Shown here: piece after piece, positions 49,503 to 60,729 of the stretch
Layout: each line of letters begins with the position of its first letter
Position numbering within the stretch: position 1 is the stretch's first letter
Source of the DNA: Dentipellis sp. KUC8613
Taxonomy: Eukaryota > Basidiomycota > Agaricomycetes > Russulales > Hericiaceae
Reading direction: 5' to 3'
Assembly (NCBI GenBank): GCA_002286715.1
Contig: NSJX01000010.1
Coordinates: 2,656 to 66,655 of the forward strand
Length of the DNA stretch: 64,000 nt
Notes under the pieces: generated by a model
The model's input: only the letters and a program-made list of their open reading frames with translations
Told to the model about the DNA's origin: nothing
The model's database searches: none
Translations under genes and position numbers: made by a program

Positions 49503-50954
49503 ATGGTGCGTACTTTCTCCCTACCTCTGGGATGTAAGCATGCATGCTGAGTGTAGATGTAAACCAGGCGCCTGCAGACCCTGTACCGATTGAGACTGCG
49601 CATGAGGACATGATTGTACGTTTGATTTATTTGGCTGTCATATGCCGTTCGCGCGTCGACTATTCTCGTGAGGGATTCTGATTCAATATAATGGGATAGC
49701 ATGACGCGCAGCTAGACTACTACGGCAAACGTCTCGCAACGTGCTCTTCAGACCGCACGGTGAAAGTGTTCGATGTTGTCGAGGGCGAGGCACAGCGCGG
49801 GGCGGGCCAGACGTTGAAAGGGTACGCTTTCTTCCCGACTACGAGCGCTAGGATGGAACCTGATGGTTTTGGTTTTGTATGGGTATTGACGTTGTGTGGA
49901 ATCTCGATTGGATTTCGGACGTTGACATTCGGCATGGACGCGCATAGACATACAGGCCCAGTCTGGCAAGTCGCCTGGGCGCACCCGAAGTACGGGCACA
50001 TCCTCGCGTCGTGCTCCTACGACGGCAAGGTGCTTATCTGGAAAGAGCAGCAGCCCGCTACCGCCGGCTGGGCTAAGATCAAGGAACACTCCCTGCACGC
50101 TGCATCCGGTGCGAATTTCGCTTTCTTATCTACCATTGGTTTTGAGTTTGGTTTGCGCATGCTGACACTGCGGTGCTGGGTAACAGTGAACTCTGTGTCG
50201 TGGGCCCCGCATGAGCTGGGAGCTATCCTTGCCTGCGCTTCCTCAGATGGCAAGGTTTCTGTGCTTTCTTTCAAAAGTACGTATGCCCTTCGCTTCGAAA
50301 TTTTGTCCCCTCCACCGCAGTCACTGTCTAACGAGCACCGCACAGACGACGGTCAATGGGGCGCCGACGTCTTCGAGGCGCATGCAATTGGGTGCAACGC
50401 CGTGTCATGGGCGCCTGCGACGCCGCCAGGTTCGCTCGTCGCGCCGGGTGCGGGTGGTACGAGCAAGCGCTTCGCGAGCGCGGGCTGCGACAACCTCGTC
50501 AAGATCTGGGCGTTCAGCGAAGACTCGCAGACGTGGGCCGAGGAAGACGTACTCGAGGGTCACACTGACTGGGTCCGCGATGTCGCGTGGGCGCCGAACA
50601 TCGGGCTGCCGCGCAGCTATATCGCCACTGCGTCTCAGGTGCGGCAGTTTCTCCCTTGTGTTTGTTGCTTCACACGTTGCTCACCGGTGTGATTCTGTGT
50701 AGGACAAGACAGTGCTGATCTGGACGAAGGACACGCCGACCGCGCCGTGGGTCAAGACTGCGCTCGACCCGACGAGCATCGCGCCGAGCGGCGCGCCGCC
50801 TGCCACGCCAGGCAAGTTCCCGGACGTCGTCTGGCGCGTGTCGTGGAGCCTTGCAGGAAACATTCTTGCTGTCAGCTGTGGCGACGGGAAGGTCACGCTG
50901 TGGAAGGAGAATTTGAAGGGCGTGTGGGAGTGCGTGAGCGACGTGACGAGTTGA
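49503..50954 (+). CDS. SEC13: Sec13, WD40 subunit of COPII coat and nuclear pore
   Basis: Outer-coat subunit of COPII vesicles, also part of the Nup84/Nup107 pore complex. Exons 49503-49505, 49568-49615, 49700-49821, 49948-50108, 50187-50276, 50346-50638, 50703-50954; 969 nt, 322 aa. The first coding exon is only the ATG. The N-terminus [16 protein letters not shown] leads into [20 protein letters not shown], the standard Sec13 opening. WD repeats follow with signature pieces [74 protein letters not shown] and [13 protein letters not shown]. Length fits the family. It is the first conserved single-copy gene right of the repeat region. Confidence 0.95.
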
Positions 50955-51434
50955 GCATGTGTGGTATTTTTTGTGTTGGTGTTTGTGGCCGCGGTTGGAT
51001 TCAATGTTTCTGTTCTTTTTTCCGAATGTTGGTTCGCTGAGAATGCCGAGTGAGTTGAAGGCAGGTGAGTGGGATTTATAGTGCTGTCCATGGATGGGAT
51101 ACAATCACAATGCCCACGATAGCTTCTCCAGTCTAACAGAATCTGTGCAGCGTTACACTGTGAGCCTGACCAGCCATCCGAGATGGTGAGAAGAGCGTTC
51201 ATATCCACAGCACGCACTACGGAGCTGGTCGGAAAGAAATCGTGTGACTTGGAAACGAATGTAACACTAGATACTTCGACCCGGCAAATAGACAGGTTAG
51301 TAGTCCGAAAACAACGAAATGTGTTATTTTGTGAAAACGGACTCGTGTAGATAACTATTTTATACAGAGGCCAGCGCATACACATACAGCAGCAATAAAT
51401 GGACTGTACGTCGTGCGAATCCAGAGACCGTTGG
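50955..51434. other. Convergent 3' spacer, SEC13 and F-box gene
   Basis: 480 bp between two stop codons facing each other. I see T-rich stretches after SEC13 (about 50,965-51,020) that may hold its polyadenylation signals. No gene. Confidence 0.5.
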
Positions 51435-52928
51435 TCACAACGACCACAAGGTGGGTACTCGTATACCTTCCACCGAATCATGTAGCTGCTCCGACAGCAC
51501 GTCGCGTTTATAGCGACGATACTGCGGGGTATAATCACCCATGCCCAACCAGTGAATGTAAATCTGGTCCTTGCTAGTCACCGCAATTCTAAGGTCCATA
51601 CTTCCTCGGTGGTCCTGCCTGTATGAATTTCTCAGCTATCATTCCAACAATGGCACATGGATATGTAAAAGCACGCACACAAACCCGACACCACTAACAG
51701 TGCCGGTCCCCGAAAAGACTCGACTATTGGGGTTCGTGAGCCAGGACAACTCCTTCGTTTTTTGCCTATCTAGGACGGCGTCGAGACTGAACTTCCATGT
51801 CTGCGCCCCCCTAGGTACGTTGAGGTCTCCGGTGATCTTCCAAGCGCGGACCTCCCGGTCGAGTGAATCATACTCCACACTCAAGACCTCCGTCCCATGT
51901 GTACCATACGCTCCGAGCCACAGTCCCTCCAGACTGCTCGGATCCCAGTCCTCATCGGCAGGATCTAGTCCTTCGTATACAGATACGCGTAGTGGGTAGT
52001 ATCTTGGATAGAAACCTCTGCATACTCTTGCCATGTAGTCGCGCATCGGCGAACGGTCTTCGCTTAGATGAAGAAAGTCCATGAGGAGGACCAGCCGCCC
52101 GTACCTACTCTCGTCAAACAACGAAGGTGGTGCAACACAGAGCGCCGCTGGCTTGAGGATTCTGCCATAAGCCATAGAAACGGCGCCGCCTGGCGGCAGA
52201 GCATGCGAGAGACCTCCCATGTCCCTGAAGAATTCCGGCGAGGGCTCCACGGTCATACGCGGTAGGCCGCGCTCATGATCATACCATCTGGAGCCCGGGG
52301 CGGGAAATGGGGGAAGTGGAGTTGGCCGGAAGGAATGATGGTAAAAGACCGGCTGTTGGAGTGTTTCGTTCAGGAGATGAAGGCTTGGGATGAGAGTCTC
52401 ATGACTGGGATCGTCCTCCGAGTCTGGGTAGGCCTTGGGTTCTATACAGGTCTGCCCGCTGTCGTGGTCGAAACCAATCCTGAATGCAGCCATATATTTC
52501 GGCAGCCGTGGTATCTGCATATCGTGATTTGCTTCGATGGCTTCATTCCCAAAGTACCAGAGCTCGCCAATTAGACATCCTCTTTGGACATCCATACGAA
52601 ATTCGAGAATATTGCCTCTGTACGGATGATCGCTCGCCCAAACCCCGATGAGGGCGCCGTATCGGTATAACACCTGAGTGAACGCGTCGTAAAACGACCC
52701 CCAGCCCTCTGAGGCGGATATATCCGTCAGGCCATAAGGTCGGCAGAGTTGGCTCCAGATCGCATCGTGGCGATAATGAGCATGCAGCGTGTGGCAAGTG
52801 CTCAGCAGGTGAGCGACGTCGTCGCCGGCAAGATAGTGGCAAATCGCGAGCAGTACGTCGTAGTTGAGTTGTGCAAGGCCCTTCCTATGCTCGTCTTTAT
52901 TGGCGGAAAGGTCGATATCAAGGTCCAT
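51435..52928 (-). CDS. F-box domain protein
   Basis: Probable substrate-recognition subunit of an SCF ubiquitin ligase. Two exons, 52928..51679 and 51618..51435; 1,434 nt, 477 aa. The F-box lies at about residues 17-65 (LNYDVLLAICHYLAGDDVAH, then HAIWSQLCRPYGL-like), followed by about 400 residues without leucine-rich or WD repeats, as in the large family of agaricomycete F-box proteins of unknown target. The start at 52,928 (MDLDIDLS) is preferred; an upstream in-frame ATG at 53,024 would add 32 residues lacking family character. The intron near the end has a GTGCGT donor at 51,678; splicing continues the frame with VQDHRGSMDLRIAVTSKDQ, which removes a short unrelated C-terminus. Confidence 0.85.
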
Positions 52929-53377
52929 CTGGGAAGTGCCAGGCCACGGAAAGATATGAGTTACCCGTCTAAGTAGCACCCCGGAGCGAGTGAAGTCTTT
53001 TACCTGGAACTGTATATTCAACACACTGACCCCCCATGTTCGTTTGGATCAACATTTGCGTATCAAAATTTTCTCTACATACCTATGGCTAGGGTACGGG
53101 GCTGATGTATCCCAAGACAGTACCAATGCGGTTACAATGAGCTCGAGTTCTGGTGACGCAGGGAGAAGTCATAAGACATATGCATGCTGGCGGGCCGGGC
53201 GGTTACCGGATAATGCCTCCACTGTAGCGTTTTAGTTGTGCAAGTCGTTTGCGCCGACCTGTACTTCGTGGACAGGGATACTCACCACCAAAGGTATTCC
53301 ATAGAATGATGTTACGCGTATACAGAGATGTGATACAACAAAGAACAGATGTAGAGCAGAGCATGTACAGACTGCCG
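52929..53377. other. Spacer between F-box gene start and nucleostemin-family gene stop
   Basis: 449 bp; it should contain the F-box gene promoter on the - strand. No gene or repeat seen. Confidence 0.5.
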
Positions 53378-55682
53378 CTAAAGCTCTATCTCCATGCTGC
53401 TTCCCGCAGCCAGAGCAGCCCGAGTGTGTGCTCTCCGCTCCTCTTTCCCCTTCTTCTTCTTATCCATGCGCGCCTTCTTCCGACTCGCCAGTTGCATCCC
53501 CCCGGCCTTGCCCAATGCCGGCTCACGCGCATTAAGCTTGCGCATGCGCTTCGGCGCGCGACCCTCGTACGAAGGCGCATTAGAATCTGCAGTTGATCCT
53601 AACACCGATGGATCTGGTGAGTGGCCGCGCTTGCGTGGATTGCTGCGTGTCGTGGAGAACGACTCCTCTGCCTCCATAGGCACTCTGCATGTGTATCACG
53701 GAAAAGATCAGGGACGTTGCATTTACTTGTGAGGGAATATACAACGCACACTTCATCGTGAACCATGGAGTCGTGAACCTCGACGCCCTCCATCGTAGCT
53801 TCCTCATTTTCCCCTGTATCTCCAAGACCCATCTCAGCATCGGCTTCGCCAAACAAGCCGGCAAGCATAAACGGTTGCCCAAGTTGTGTCAGGATCTGAG
53901 CTTGGCCGACGTTCTCAGCACCTGGCGCGATTTGCGGCGCTAATGCTAAAACCGGCGAATATTATTATGAGCAATTTGACGGAAGGCAAGACGGGATACT
54001 ACGCACAACCGGATGCAGGAATTGTTGATGGTATCGATGAGGGATGTATTGTAGGCGGAACGGTGTGGAATGGAATTTTCTGGTGATTCCAGTCGTTGAG
54101 GACTTGGCGTGCAGCGGCAAACAGGTCTGGAGTTCCACCCTGAAAGGGGATGAGAAAATGCGATTGAGAGCTGTTGCAAACGAGAAAGATGTAACATGGA
54201 ATCACCTTCAGGAGTTTCCCTTGACTCAGTGCGAGCATAGTCAAGAACTCCATCGTAGACCCGAACTCAGGGATGTTGTAGATCTTTTGAATTCTTTCGT
54301 GCTCCGTGCGGGCAAGGATCTCGTCGACTTGAAGGTAAAACAAGGATGAGAATCAAGCCTTGCAGCGCAAGAAGCACGTTATGGTTGCATCGCAAACCGT
54401 TCTCATGCCGAGAAGAAACGTACCGAGGCTGACAGGGTCCTCGATATCCTCGACCTTCACCACGTTCCGCAACAATATCGTGTTCTTCTTCTTTTCCTTG
54501 CCGCTCACTTCGAAATCGTCGTCATCAAAGATGACACCAGGCGAGTCGACGATACGGAGCCCTCGCTCGAGATTGATGGACTGCAGCGCCTGCGTGTGGC
54601 CTGGCTGCGACGCTACAGGACACACCTACAGAATAAACATCGCCGTAAGCCGTATGGCACGTCACCTTATTTATACGGAGGGCAAACCTTAGCTCTCTTT
54701 AGAGTGTTGATGAGACTGCTCTTTCCAACATTCGGATAGCCAACGACGCCCACTGTCACGCTGCCGGTGCCCTTCACCTTCGATCCGGGTGCCTCACCCG
54801 GCCCGTGCTTATACGCCTTCAGCAGTCGCAGCAGAGCCGGTGATGTTGACGAAGACAGATTTCCCCGAGCGTGCGAGGTCGCAGATCGAAAGGGGAGGGT
54901 AGGGGTAGAGTGGCGAAGATGGCGCAGCCAGGCTTGCGCATTTGCCCGGGGCACGAGATCTGCAAAGCATCAGTCAAAGCTTTCATTATAAAAGTAACGC
55001 AGAGAGCGCACGCACCGATTTTGTTCAGCACGAACACCAGCCGCTTGCCCTCCGCCTCCCTGCGGCGCACCTCCTCCTCGACCAGCCTACTCCGACACCC
55101 CTCTGGATCCCGCGCATCGAGGACGAGGACCACAACATCCGAATCGTCAATCACCTTGTGCAGCGCCCGAACATAATGCCGGCGGATCTGCTCCTTTGTC
55201 TTTCCCTCGAAATTGTACTGCAGATCGTCTTCTTCAGCGAGATTGGATGAAGACGGGTTGGCGGACTGCGCGAGCAGTGCGAGAGAAGAAAGCGTCGGCT
55301 CCGCGGCCATAACGGAATCCGGATCTGCTGGACCAGCTTGTACGTATGGCGGGCTCTGCGAGATATGCGGATGTGCATGTCAAAATGAGCATCGAGGTCG
55401 GTGGCAGAGGAAACGCACGCCCTGAACACGCTTCTTCTCCTCGTTGCGTGCTTTGAGATCAGGTAGACGGGGGATGCCCGGGTCTTTCTTCAGCTCTAAG
55501 ACGGGCCATTTGGATGTCAGATTGTATGTTCCGCAGGCACTGTGTCCTCGACGGCGCGAGGGGAATATGGACTTTGCGCCACTTACTTGTTCGATGAGGA
55601 ACGATCTTCTTCTCAAATTCTACGGGCCACAGTGAACACAATGCTTGTCAAAATAGACACGATGCTCACTGTTTCTTCCCAT
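53378..55682 (-). CDS. Nucleostemin-family nucleolar GTPase (GNL3/Grn1/Nug1 type)
   Basis: Circularly permuted GTPase acting in 60S ribosomal subunit maturation in the nucleolus. Ten exons from 55682 down to 53378 (55682..55670, 55619..55587, 55495..55419, 55355..55016, 54959..54688, 54625..54424, 54327..54206, 54139..54010, 53945..53750, 53684..53378); 1,692 nt, 563 aa. The N-terminus is basic (MGRNKFEKKIVPHRTKLKKD, then PGIPRLPDLKARNEEKKR). Permuted motif order is visible: DARDPEG, NKID (G4), GYPNVGKSS (G1), DSPG (G3). The C-terminus is rich in Lys and Arg (RKKARMDKKKKGKEERR), fitting nucleolar targeting. The exact orthologue name among fungal Grn1/Nug1/Nog2 relatives cannot be settled by eye; the N-terminal PGIP motif favours the GNL3/Nug1 side. 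Confidence 0.9.
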
Positions 55683-56385
55683 CGTTGTGAAGGTGGACTC
55701 TGAGCGATGTCTTATGGTGAGGGTTGTGGTCAAGAAAGTACTTTGAGAGTTATTGCACTCAGTGGCAGGTCAAAGATCTATGGTCGCTAGAGATAAGATA
55801 AGATGAGGTACAAACACTTTCACTCAAATATATGTTTGTCAGTGATAAAAGAGAACGTACGTAGGTAAGTGAGCTCTGTACGAGACAACCAAAATAAGGA
55901 TTCTGCGCAGAGACTTCCTGTCAAGAAATCAATGGTATTACATGCTTTGCATAATTGCAATTGTACTGCACCTTTTGGGAGTCGAACCCGGAGCTAGGCT
56001 AAATATACCCACGCACGATTCAGATAGTACTTAATATGGGAAGGCCCAATGTTACCGCTACACCACTGACGCATGATGGGGGATCATTCTAGTCTGGGGA
56101 CTCACCATCCCTGTCAACTGTATTATCGCTTCGCACACATCGATCTATAGGAAGTGGCAACCAGACGACTCATATTATGACAACGAACACCGAAGGAGAA
56201 CGAAGACAGGGTACAGGCAAGTATGTTGATCTTTCGTAGAGTATCCGGGACAGGTCATGAAATCGGAACCATGCGAACACGCGAACATGCAAAAAGATGC
56301 GAATGGAGATTGTGTGAACGGGTAAAGGTAGAACAAGAAACGGGCTGCGAAGTGCGAACAGCGCTCCGGGATATCATATCAGGTA
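55683..56385. other. Spacer between nucleostemin-family gene and CDK1
   Basis: 703 bp. It contains the tRNA-Gly-like element at 55,967-56,072 and the 3' flank of CDK1. Short frames at 56,223-56,549 overlap CDK1 exons on the other strand and are not genes. Confidence 0.5.
55967..56072 (-). tRNA. tRNA-Gly-like gene with intron, probably degenerate
   Basis: On the - strand GTGGTGTAGCGGTAACAT (from about 56,067) looks like a D-arm with box A, and GGGTTCGACTCCC matches box B and the T-loop. The anticodon loop could be TTCCCAT (anticodon CCC, Gly), followed by an insert of about 35 nt that contains TGGG, complementary to the anticodon region, as in tRNA introns. The acceptor stem pairs only partly (5' GCGTC with GGTGC, including wobbles) and the T-stem has two mismatches, so this may be a pseudogene or a SINE head. 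Confidence 0.4.
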
Positions 56386-58222
56386 TCAGGGGCGGTAGTC
56401 GGCGAAGTAGGGGTGGACGAGGGCGCGTTTTGCTAAGATGGGTTAGGTTGCGCGAAGCGGCTGCGGAAGAACGACAAGACATACCTGAGATGCGTTTCGC
56501 GGTGTCGTACGTCAATGTTTGCTTGGAAGACATGGCGCATGTCAGCTAAATTCAATAAGATGGTGAGACAGCATATACCTTCAGCAAATCAATACCTGCC
56601 CTATCTAGGTAAGGCACCTGTTCTGCGAGATCGTGTCGCGACCATTGCGGGAATGATGGTTTGTAGTCGGGAAGCTGGTTGACACCCGGCCAAACCTCTT
56701 CGTTCGGTGTCCCGAGCACACTAGGAGACCAGCTTCAGTCAACATCGAATTGCACCAGGAACAGCTTAGCACGCAAAGTCGGGGACGAATACGCACCGGA
56801 AGATCTTGAAGATCTGGTCAATTTCCGAGTCACCCGGGAAGAGCGGGTTGCCGCGCATGACCATTTCCGCAAAGATGCAGCCGACGGACCACATATCAAT
56901 GGCGGTAGAGTAGTGCCGCGAGCCTAGCAGGACTTCCGGAGCCCTGTACCAAAGCGTGACAACCTGGATCGAGATCAAAGGTCAGAGCATGCGGATCGGA
57001 AGGAGGAAGGGCTTACTTCATGGGTATACGTCCGCATGGGTATTCCGAATGCGCGGGCGAGACCGAAGTCGGCCAGTTTCAGGTTGTTGCGTTTGTCGAT
57101 GAGCAGATTCTGTGGCTTGAGGTCACGGTGCAGGATGCGGTGTGAGTGGCAGTAGAGAAGGCCCGACGTTAACTGATGCGTAAATTTCTGTGTGCATCAA
57201 GCCAATTAGTATGCGCTGACAGCCAGAAGCTAAAAGGTAGTGTGAAAGCGAAGATGGCGTAGAATGGAGGGAGAACACCATTAGCGCCCTAGCCCTCCCC
57301 CAAAAAGGAAAGCCCAAAGACGGGACCAGGTGACGACATCACGTGCCACGCGTCATCGACGCGACAAGCGCGCGCGGTGAAAGTGCCGAAATCAAATAGC
57401 TCGCCCTCGGCGGCGACGAGTGGCTTTGATCGTCTTTTATTTGATTGCACCACGGACGTCGGGAAACCCGGTGGGTGGGCACCATCGGCCACGGCGGCGC
57501 GTCAGACACGCTGGCGGGCGGCGCAGCACCGAGAAAACGCGTCCTACACGCGTTGTTTGCCGCCCACGGCCAGAAAAGGCATGTACACCGAAACGAGCAA
57601 CCTTGTACGCACCTTGCAGAGATCCAGGGAAAGAGGCGTACCACTTGAGTTGCCGTGCTCCATGAACCGCTTCAGGTCCACGTCGAGGAATTCGAAGACA
57701 AGGTAGAGCTTCTGATCAGCGTGCACAATATCGAGCAGCCTGCGTGCAGTCAGCATGCCCACAAGGGGCGGCAGTGCGGGGTATGAAGCACATGTAAACC
57801 GCACCTGACGATGTTGTCGTCCTTCAGCTCCTTCAAAAGACTAATCTCGCGAATGGCGGTGCTGGGCACACCCTCGTCCTCGGCTTCCAGGCGGATCTTC
57901 TTCAGGGCCACAATCTGGTTTGTGCCGACATCGCGCGCCTTGTACACGACGCCATACGTCCCTGTTGCGGGCGCAACAGCGAAGACGAGGGGGAAGAGGA
58001 CATCTGAATATCAGATCGGCGGGAGGATAATCGATCTCCACAGACCTTCGCCTGGATATCCACGCCCCGCCGGTCAGTTGCCGCCGCCTACGTCTGCAGG
58101 GAAAATCTCGCACGCACCGACTTTCTCGAGCTTGGCATAGCTACGCACCACGACACCCACACAGCCTACGTCAGCCTTTTGACCTAGAGACTCATGCGCG
58201 GGCAGGCCGCTCACCGGTCCAT
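56386..58222 (-). CDS. CDK1: Cyclin-dependent kinase 1 (Cdc2/Cdc28)
   Basis: Main cell-cycle kinase. Ten exons: 58222..58215, 58140..58118, 58051..58046, 57961..57805, 57739..57613, 57187..57017, 56963..56797, 56720..56579, 56521..56485, 56432..56386; 885 nt, 294 aa. Start [20 protein letters not shown]; the GE of the glycine loop requires the 6-nt exon at 58,046-58,051. PSTAIRE helix ([16 protein letters not shown]), catalytic [15 protein letters not shown], and a T-loop reading [16 protein letters not shown] with the activating Thr are all present. Thr and Tyr in GEGTYG are the inhibitory sites. C-terminus [18 protein letters not shown]. The cyclin- and Cks-binding region [12 protein letters not shown] is intact. 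Length fits the family (about 295-300). The intron 57,188-57,612 is 425 nt, far longer than the others. Confidence 0.95.
58046..58051 (-). other. 6-nt microexon of CDK1
   Basis: GCGAAG, bounded by a TATCCAG acceptor and a GTCTGTGG donor. Joined to the G that ends exon 2 and the GGACG that starts exon 4 it gives Gly-Glu-Gly-Thr in the ATP-binding loop. Without it the kinase would lack two invariant residues, although the frame would be kept. Confidence 0.8.
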
Positions 58223-58958
58223 GAATATTTGGCGAGGTGTTGGAACGTCGGGACGGAGGCAGCAGAGACGGTGAGGGGAAGGGGAGGAGAGGGAATAAGA
58301 ACCGTGACTAGAGAGTACAAGTACGAATTGGAAAAACTAAAGAGGGGTCGTCGAACGAGAAAAGATGGTAAAGAACACGAGCGAACGGAACGATGGCTGT
58401 GGGTGCTCGTTTTGTAGCCAAACGTTGGTTTTGTTATTCTCGATAACGTAATCCGTGATACAACGGTGGCAGTCGCCTTTCCCTGACATCCTCCGTGCAT
58501 CGAATCCCTCTTTCAGTTCCATGCCCCGGCCCGTTTCCGACAGGTGAATTCAAATGTCGAGTTAATCGGCCACATGTACACGAGACTACACAGCCCCACG
58601 CCCTTCTGTGGCTCCGGTCGCACTCTGATCACTCGTATCTCGGACATACTCCCATTTATACAGACAATGGTTTAGACCTCAGCCATCCAATGCTTCGATG
58701 CCACTGGAGTAGCAATGAGCATGTCAAGGAGACAAGCCTACGAGTCAGGCACCTCACTTGGGAACCAGCGGACCCATCGGGACTGATGTGAGACCCGCAA
58801 GGATAAGTGCCGGCGCAATCTGACCACCTGCAGATGTCATTGCCCTAGTTACCAGGGAATGTGAGATACAATAGGAGTCGCCAGCGGTGATTGCGTCGGG
58901 CGATTCGCTGCAGACAGAGATTACTGATACATACATGTAGATTTTGCGGCGCCACCGT
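58223..58958. other. CDK1 promoter and GPN1 3' flank
   Basis: 736 bp with no supported gene. The first 250 bp upstream of CDK1 contain CT-rich tracts on the coding strand, typical of fungal promoters. Frames at 58,495-58,791 and 58,754-58,993 have no visible similarity. Confidence 0.45.
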
Positions 58959-60466
58959 CTATGACGGCCGTGGCCAGACCATCCCAGCGTCATCTCGTCG
59001 GCGTGTCTGAGTTAGGTCGATGTATTGTCCTGGCCATGGCTCTTCGCCTGCAAAGTCAATGATGAGTAACGGCACCGCGGTGATAGATGTGATAGTGGAA
59101 AGGCAGCTTAAGATAGATGGTCGACCACCGGTCGAGGTCAAATGACAGGGAGCATTACTCACTGCGATCAATAATGTTTATGTCTCCGCCGTCTTCCTCC
59201 TCTTCGTTTTCTTCTTCTGGATCCCAGCGATCCTGCGCAGCAGCGGCGGGATTGCGCTCCCGATCTACGGCGAGGTCTTTCATGAGCCGGTTCATCGAGT
59301 CCTCTTTTGTGCGCTTGAGTGCTTCTTCTCGCTTTGCGTGCGCACGCGTGAGTTCTGGAAGGTATTCCCTAAACAAAGAGAACCGGCAGCTTAGCGCCGC
59401 ATCATCATGGGCGTTATGAGCGACTGTACTTCTCGTATTCCTCTCGCGATGCTTCTACCGCCTCAAAGAACTCCTTTACACCGGCACCTGTCATACTTGA
59501 CACTCCAACGGCCTATGGTGTGGGTGAGCAATGGAGATGGGGTCTGGACGTGATTCGGCTTACCTTCAGGTGCTTATAAAACTCATCGAGCACCAAGCTC
59601 ATACTGTTCATGAGGCTGTTCATGTACGTTGGTTCCCCATCATCATCTGTCGTGCCCTGGTGGGACGCAAGGGCAGCCTGGAATGCCTCGAAATCTTGCA
59701 TCCACTCTAACGCGAACTCGTGCGACTGCACATCGGTCTTGTTGAAGACGAGGATGAAGGGAAGCTTCGTCTTATAGAGGATACTAACGAGGACTCTTCT
59801 AGCTAATAATTTTTTGGGAAGGTTTGACACGGCTTACCTGCACGCGTACAGCATGTTGGACATGAACGTCGCGGGCGCAGTTGTCCGCGGTGTGTCAATA
59901 ATGTACGCCACCACAGTCGGAAGGGTCGAAGCGATAGCGTCCGTGATGATTGCACCCGATGCAGACCAGGTGAAGATCTCAATCTGACCAGGCGTGTCAA
60001 GAATGACGTAGCTGCGTCTTCTTCAAAACAAGCTCGCGGTAGGAAGAAAAAAGCACGTACTCGACAGACTCCGATCTCTTCTCCACCAAGTCCAAGACCT
60101 GATCGAATTTCGTGGTGAACAGGTTCAAAGCGGTCAGAATGCCGCCATTTGGCCCGAGGTTGTACCTTTTGTCGCCGTTATACTTCAGGGGCCGTAAAAG
60201 CTGAGTGGAATAACCACACACTGCTTCATGACCTCCTGGTAATCCACAGTGTCCCGAATGTCGATATTAGCCTCGTAGGAGGTACTTGCGACGGCTGGAT
60301 CTAGATTGAGAATGTATGGGGGCGAGGGGGGTTCCTTCGAGTGCAGATAGGAATTGATTTGTTGCACGAAAGTCGACTTGCCCGCGCCTGCCATGCCGAT
60401 AGCGACGATGGTCACCGGCTTTTTCTTGTCAGCGGAAGCAGACATAGAGCTTGATGGTGCCTCCAT
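58959..60466 (-). CDS. GPN1: GPN-loop GTPase 1 (Npa3/XAB1)
   Basis: GTPase needed for nuclear import of RNA polymerase II. Exons 60466..60222, 60165..60061, 60011..59838, 59783..59564, 59512..59430, 59368..59163, 59047..58959; 1,122 nt, 373 aa. P-loop [10 protein letters not shown] at about residues 24-33; the family-defining Gly-Pro-Asn loop in [23 protein letters not shown] (G3); NKTD (G4); then a C-terminal region with a helical [18 protein letters not shown] segment, an acidic run ([11 protein letters not shown]) and [10 protein letters not shown] near the end. Length and order fit GPN1 rather than GPN2 or GPN3, which lack the acidic tail. The start at 60,466 ([16 protein letters not shown]) is the only one in frame. 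Divergent from the FHA gene. Confidence 0.95.
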
Positions 60467-60729
60467 TTTGAAGGGCTTTGAGCTGAGGGAAGCGTAGCCG
60501 ATTGAAGAGAAAGCGTGTTAGAAGTCAAAGCGCGGAGAAATTGCCACCACGAAACGAAGTGCTGAGAGATCGAAATTGAAACTCCGAGAAGGCGTAATGG
60601 GATTGATAAAGGGGCACCCCTCCGCCTCAAGGGCTCCTGCTCTTTACTCTTGCCTCCTCCCATCTCTCCCGCCTCTCTCCCGCTCCCATACAGCACCACG
60701 GCAAGCTCACCTGCTTGTACCAAGGATCT
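60467..60729. promoter_or_regulatory. Divergent promoter shared by GPN1 and FHA-domain gene
   Basis: 263 bp separate the two start codons, so both promoters must lie here. The sequence has CT-rich stretches (about 60,643-60,690 on the + strand). No TATA box is evident. Confidence 0.6.

Noticed and set aside
53580..53882. Alternative C-terminus for the nucleostemin-family protein (frame ending at 53,580)
   Set aside because: It needs a weaker donor and gives an unrelated tail. The GTGCGT donor two bases on leads into the basic C-terminus expected of the family.
56255..56549. Overlapping frames on both strands at the CDK1 3' end
   Set aside because: They are shadows of CDK1 exons 9 and 10.
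57289..57706. Frames inside the long CDK1 intron
   Set aside because: They run into exons on the wrong strand or frame and show no protein features.
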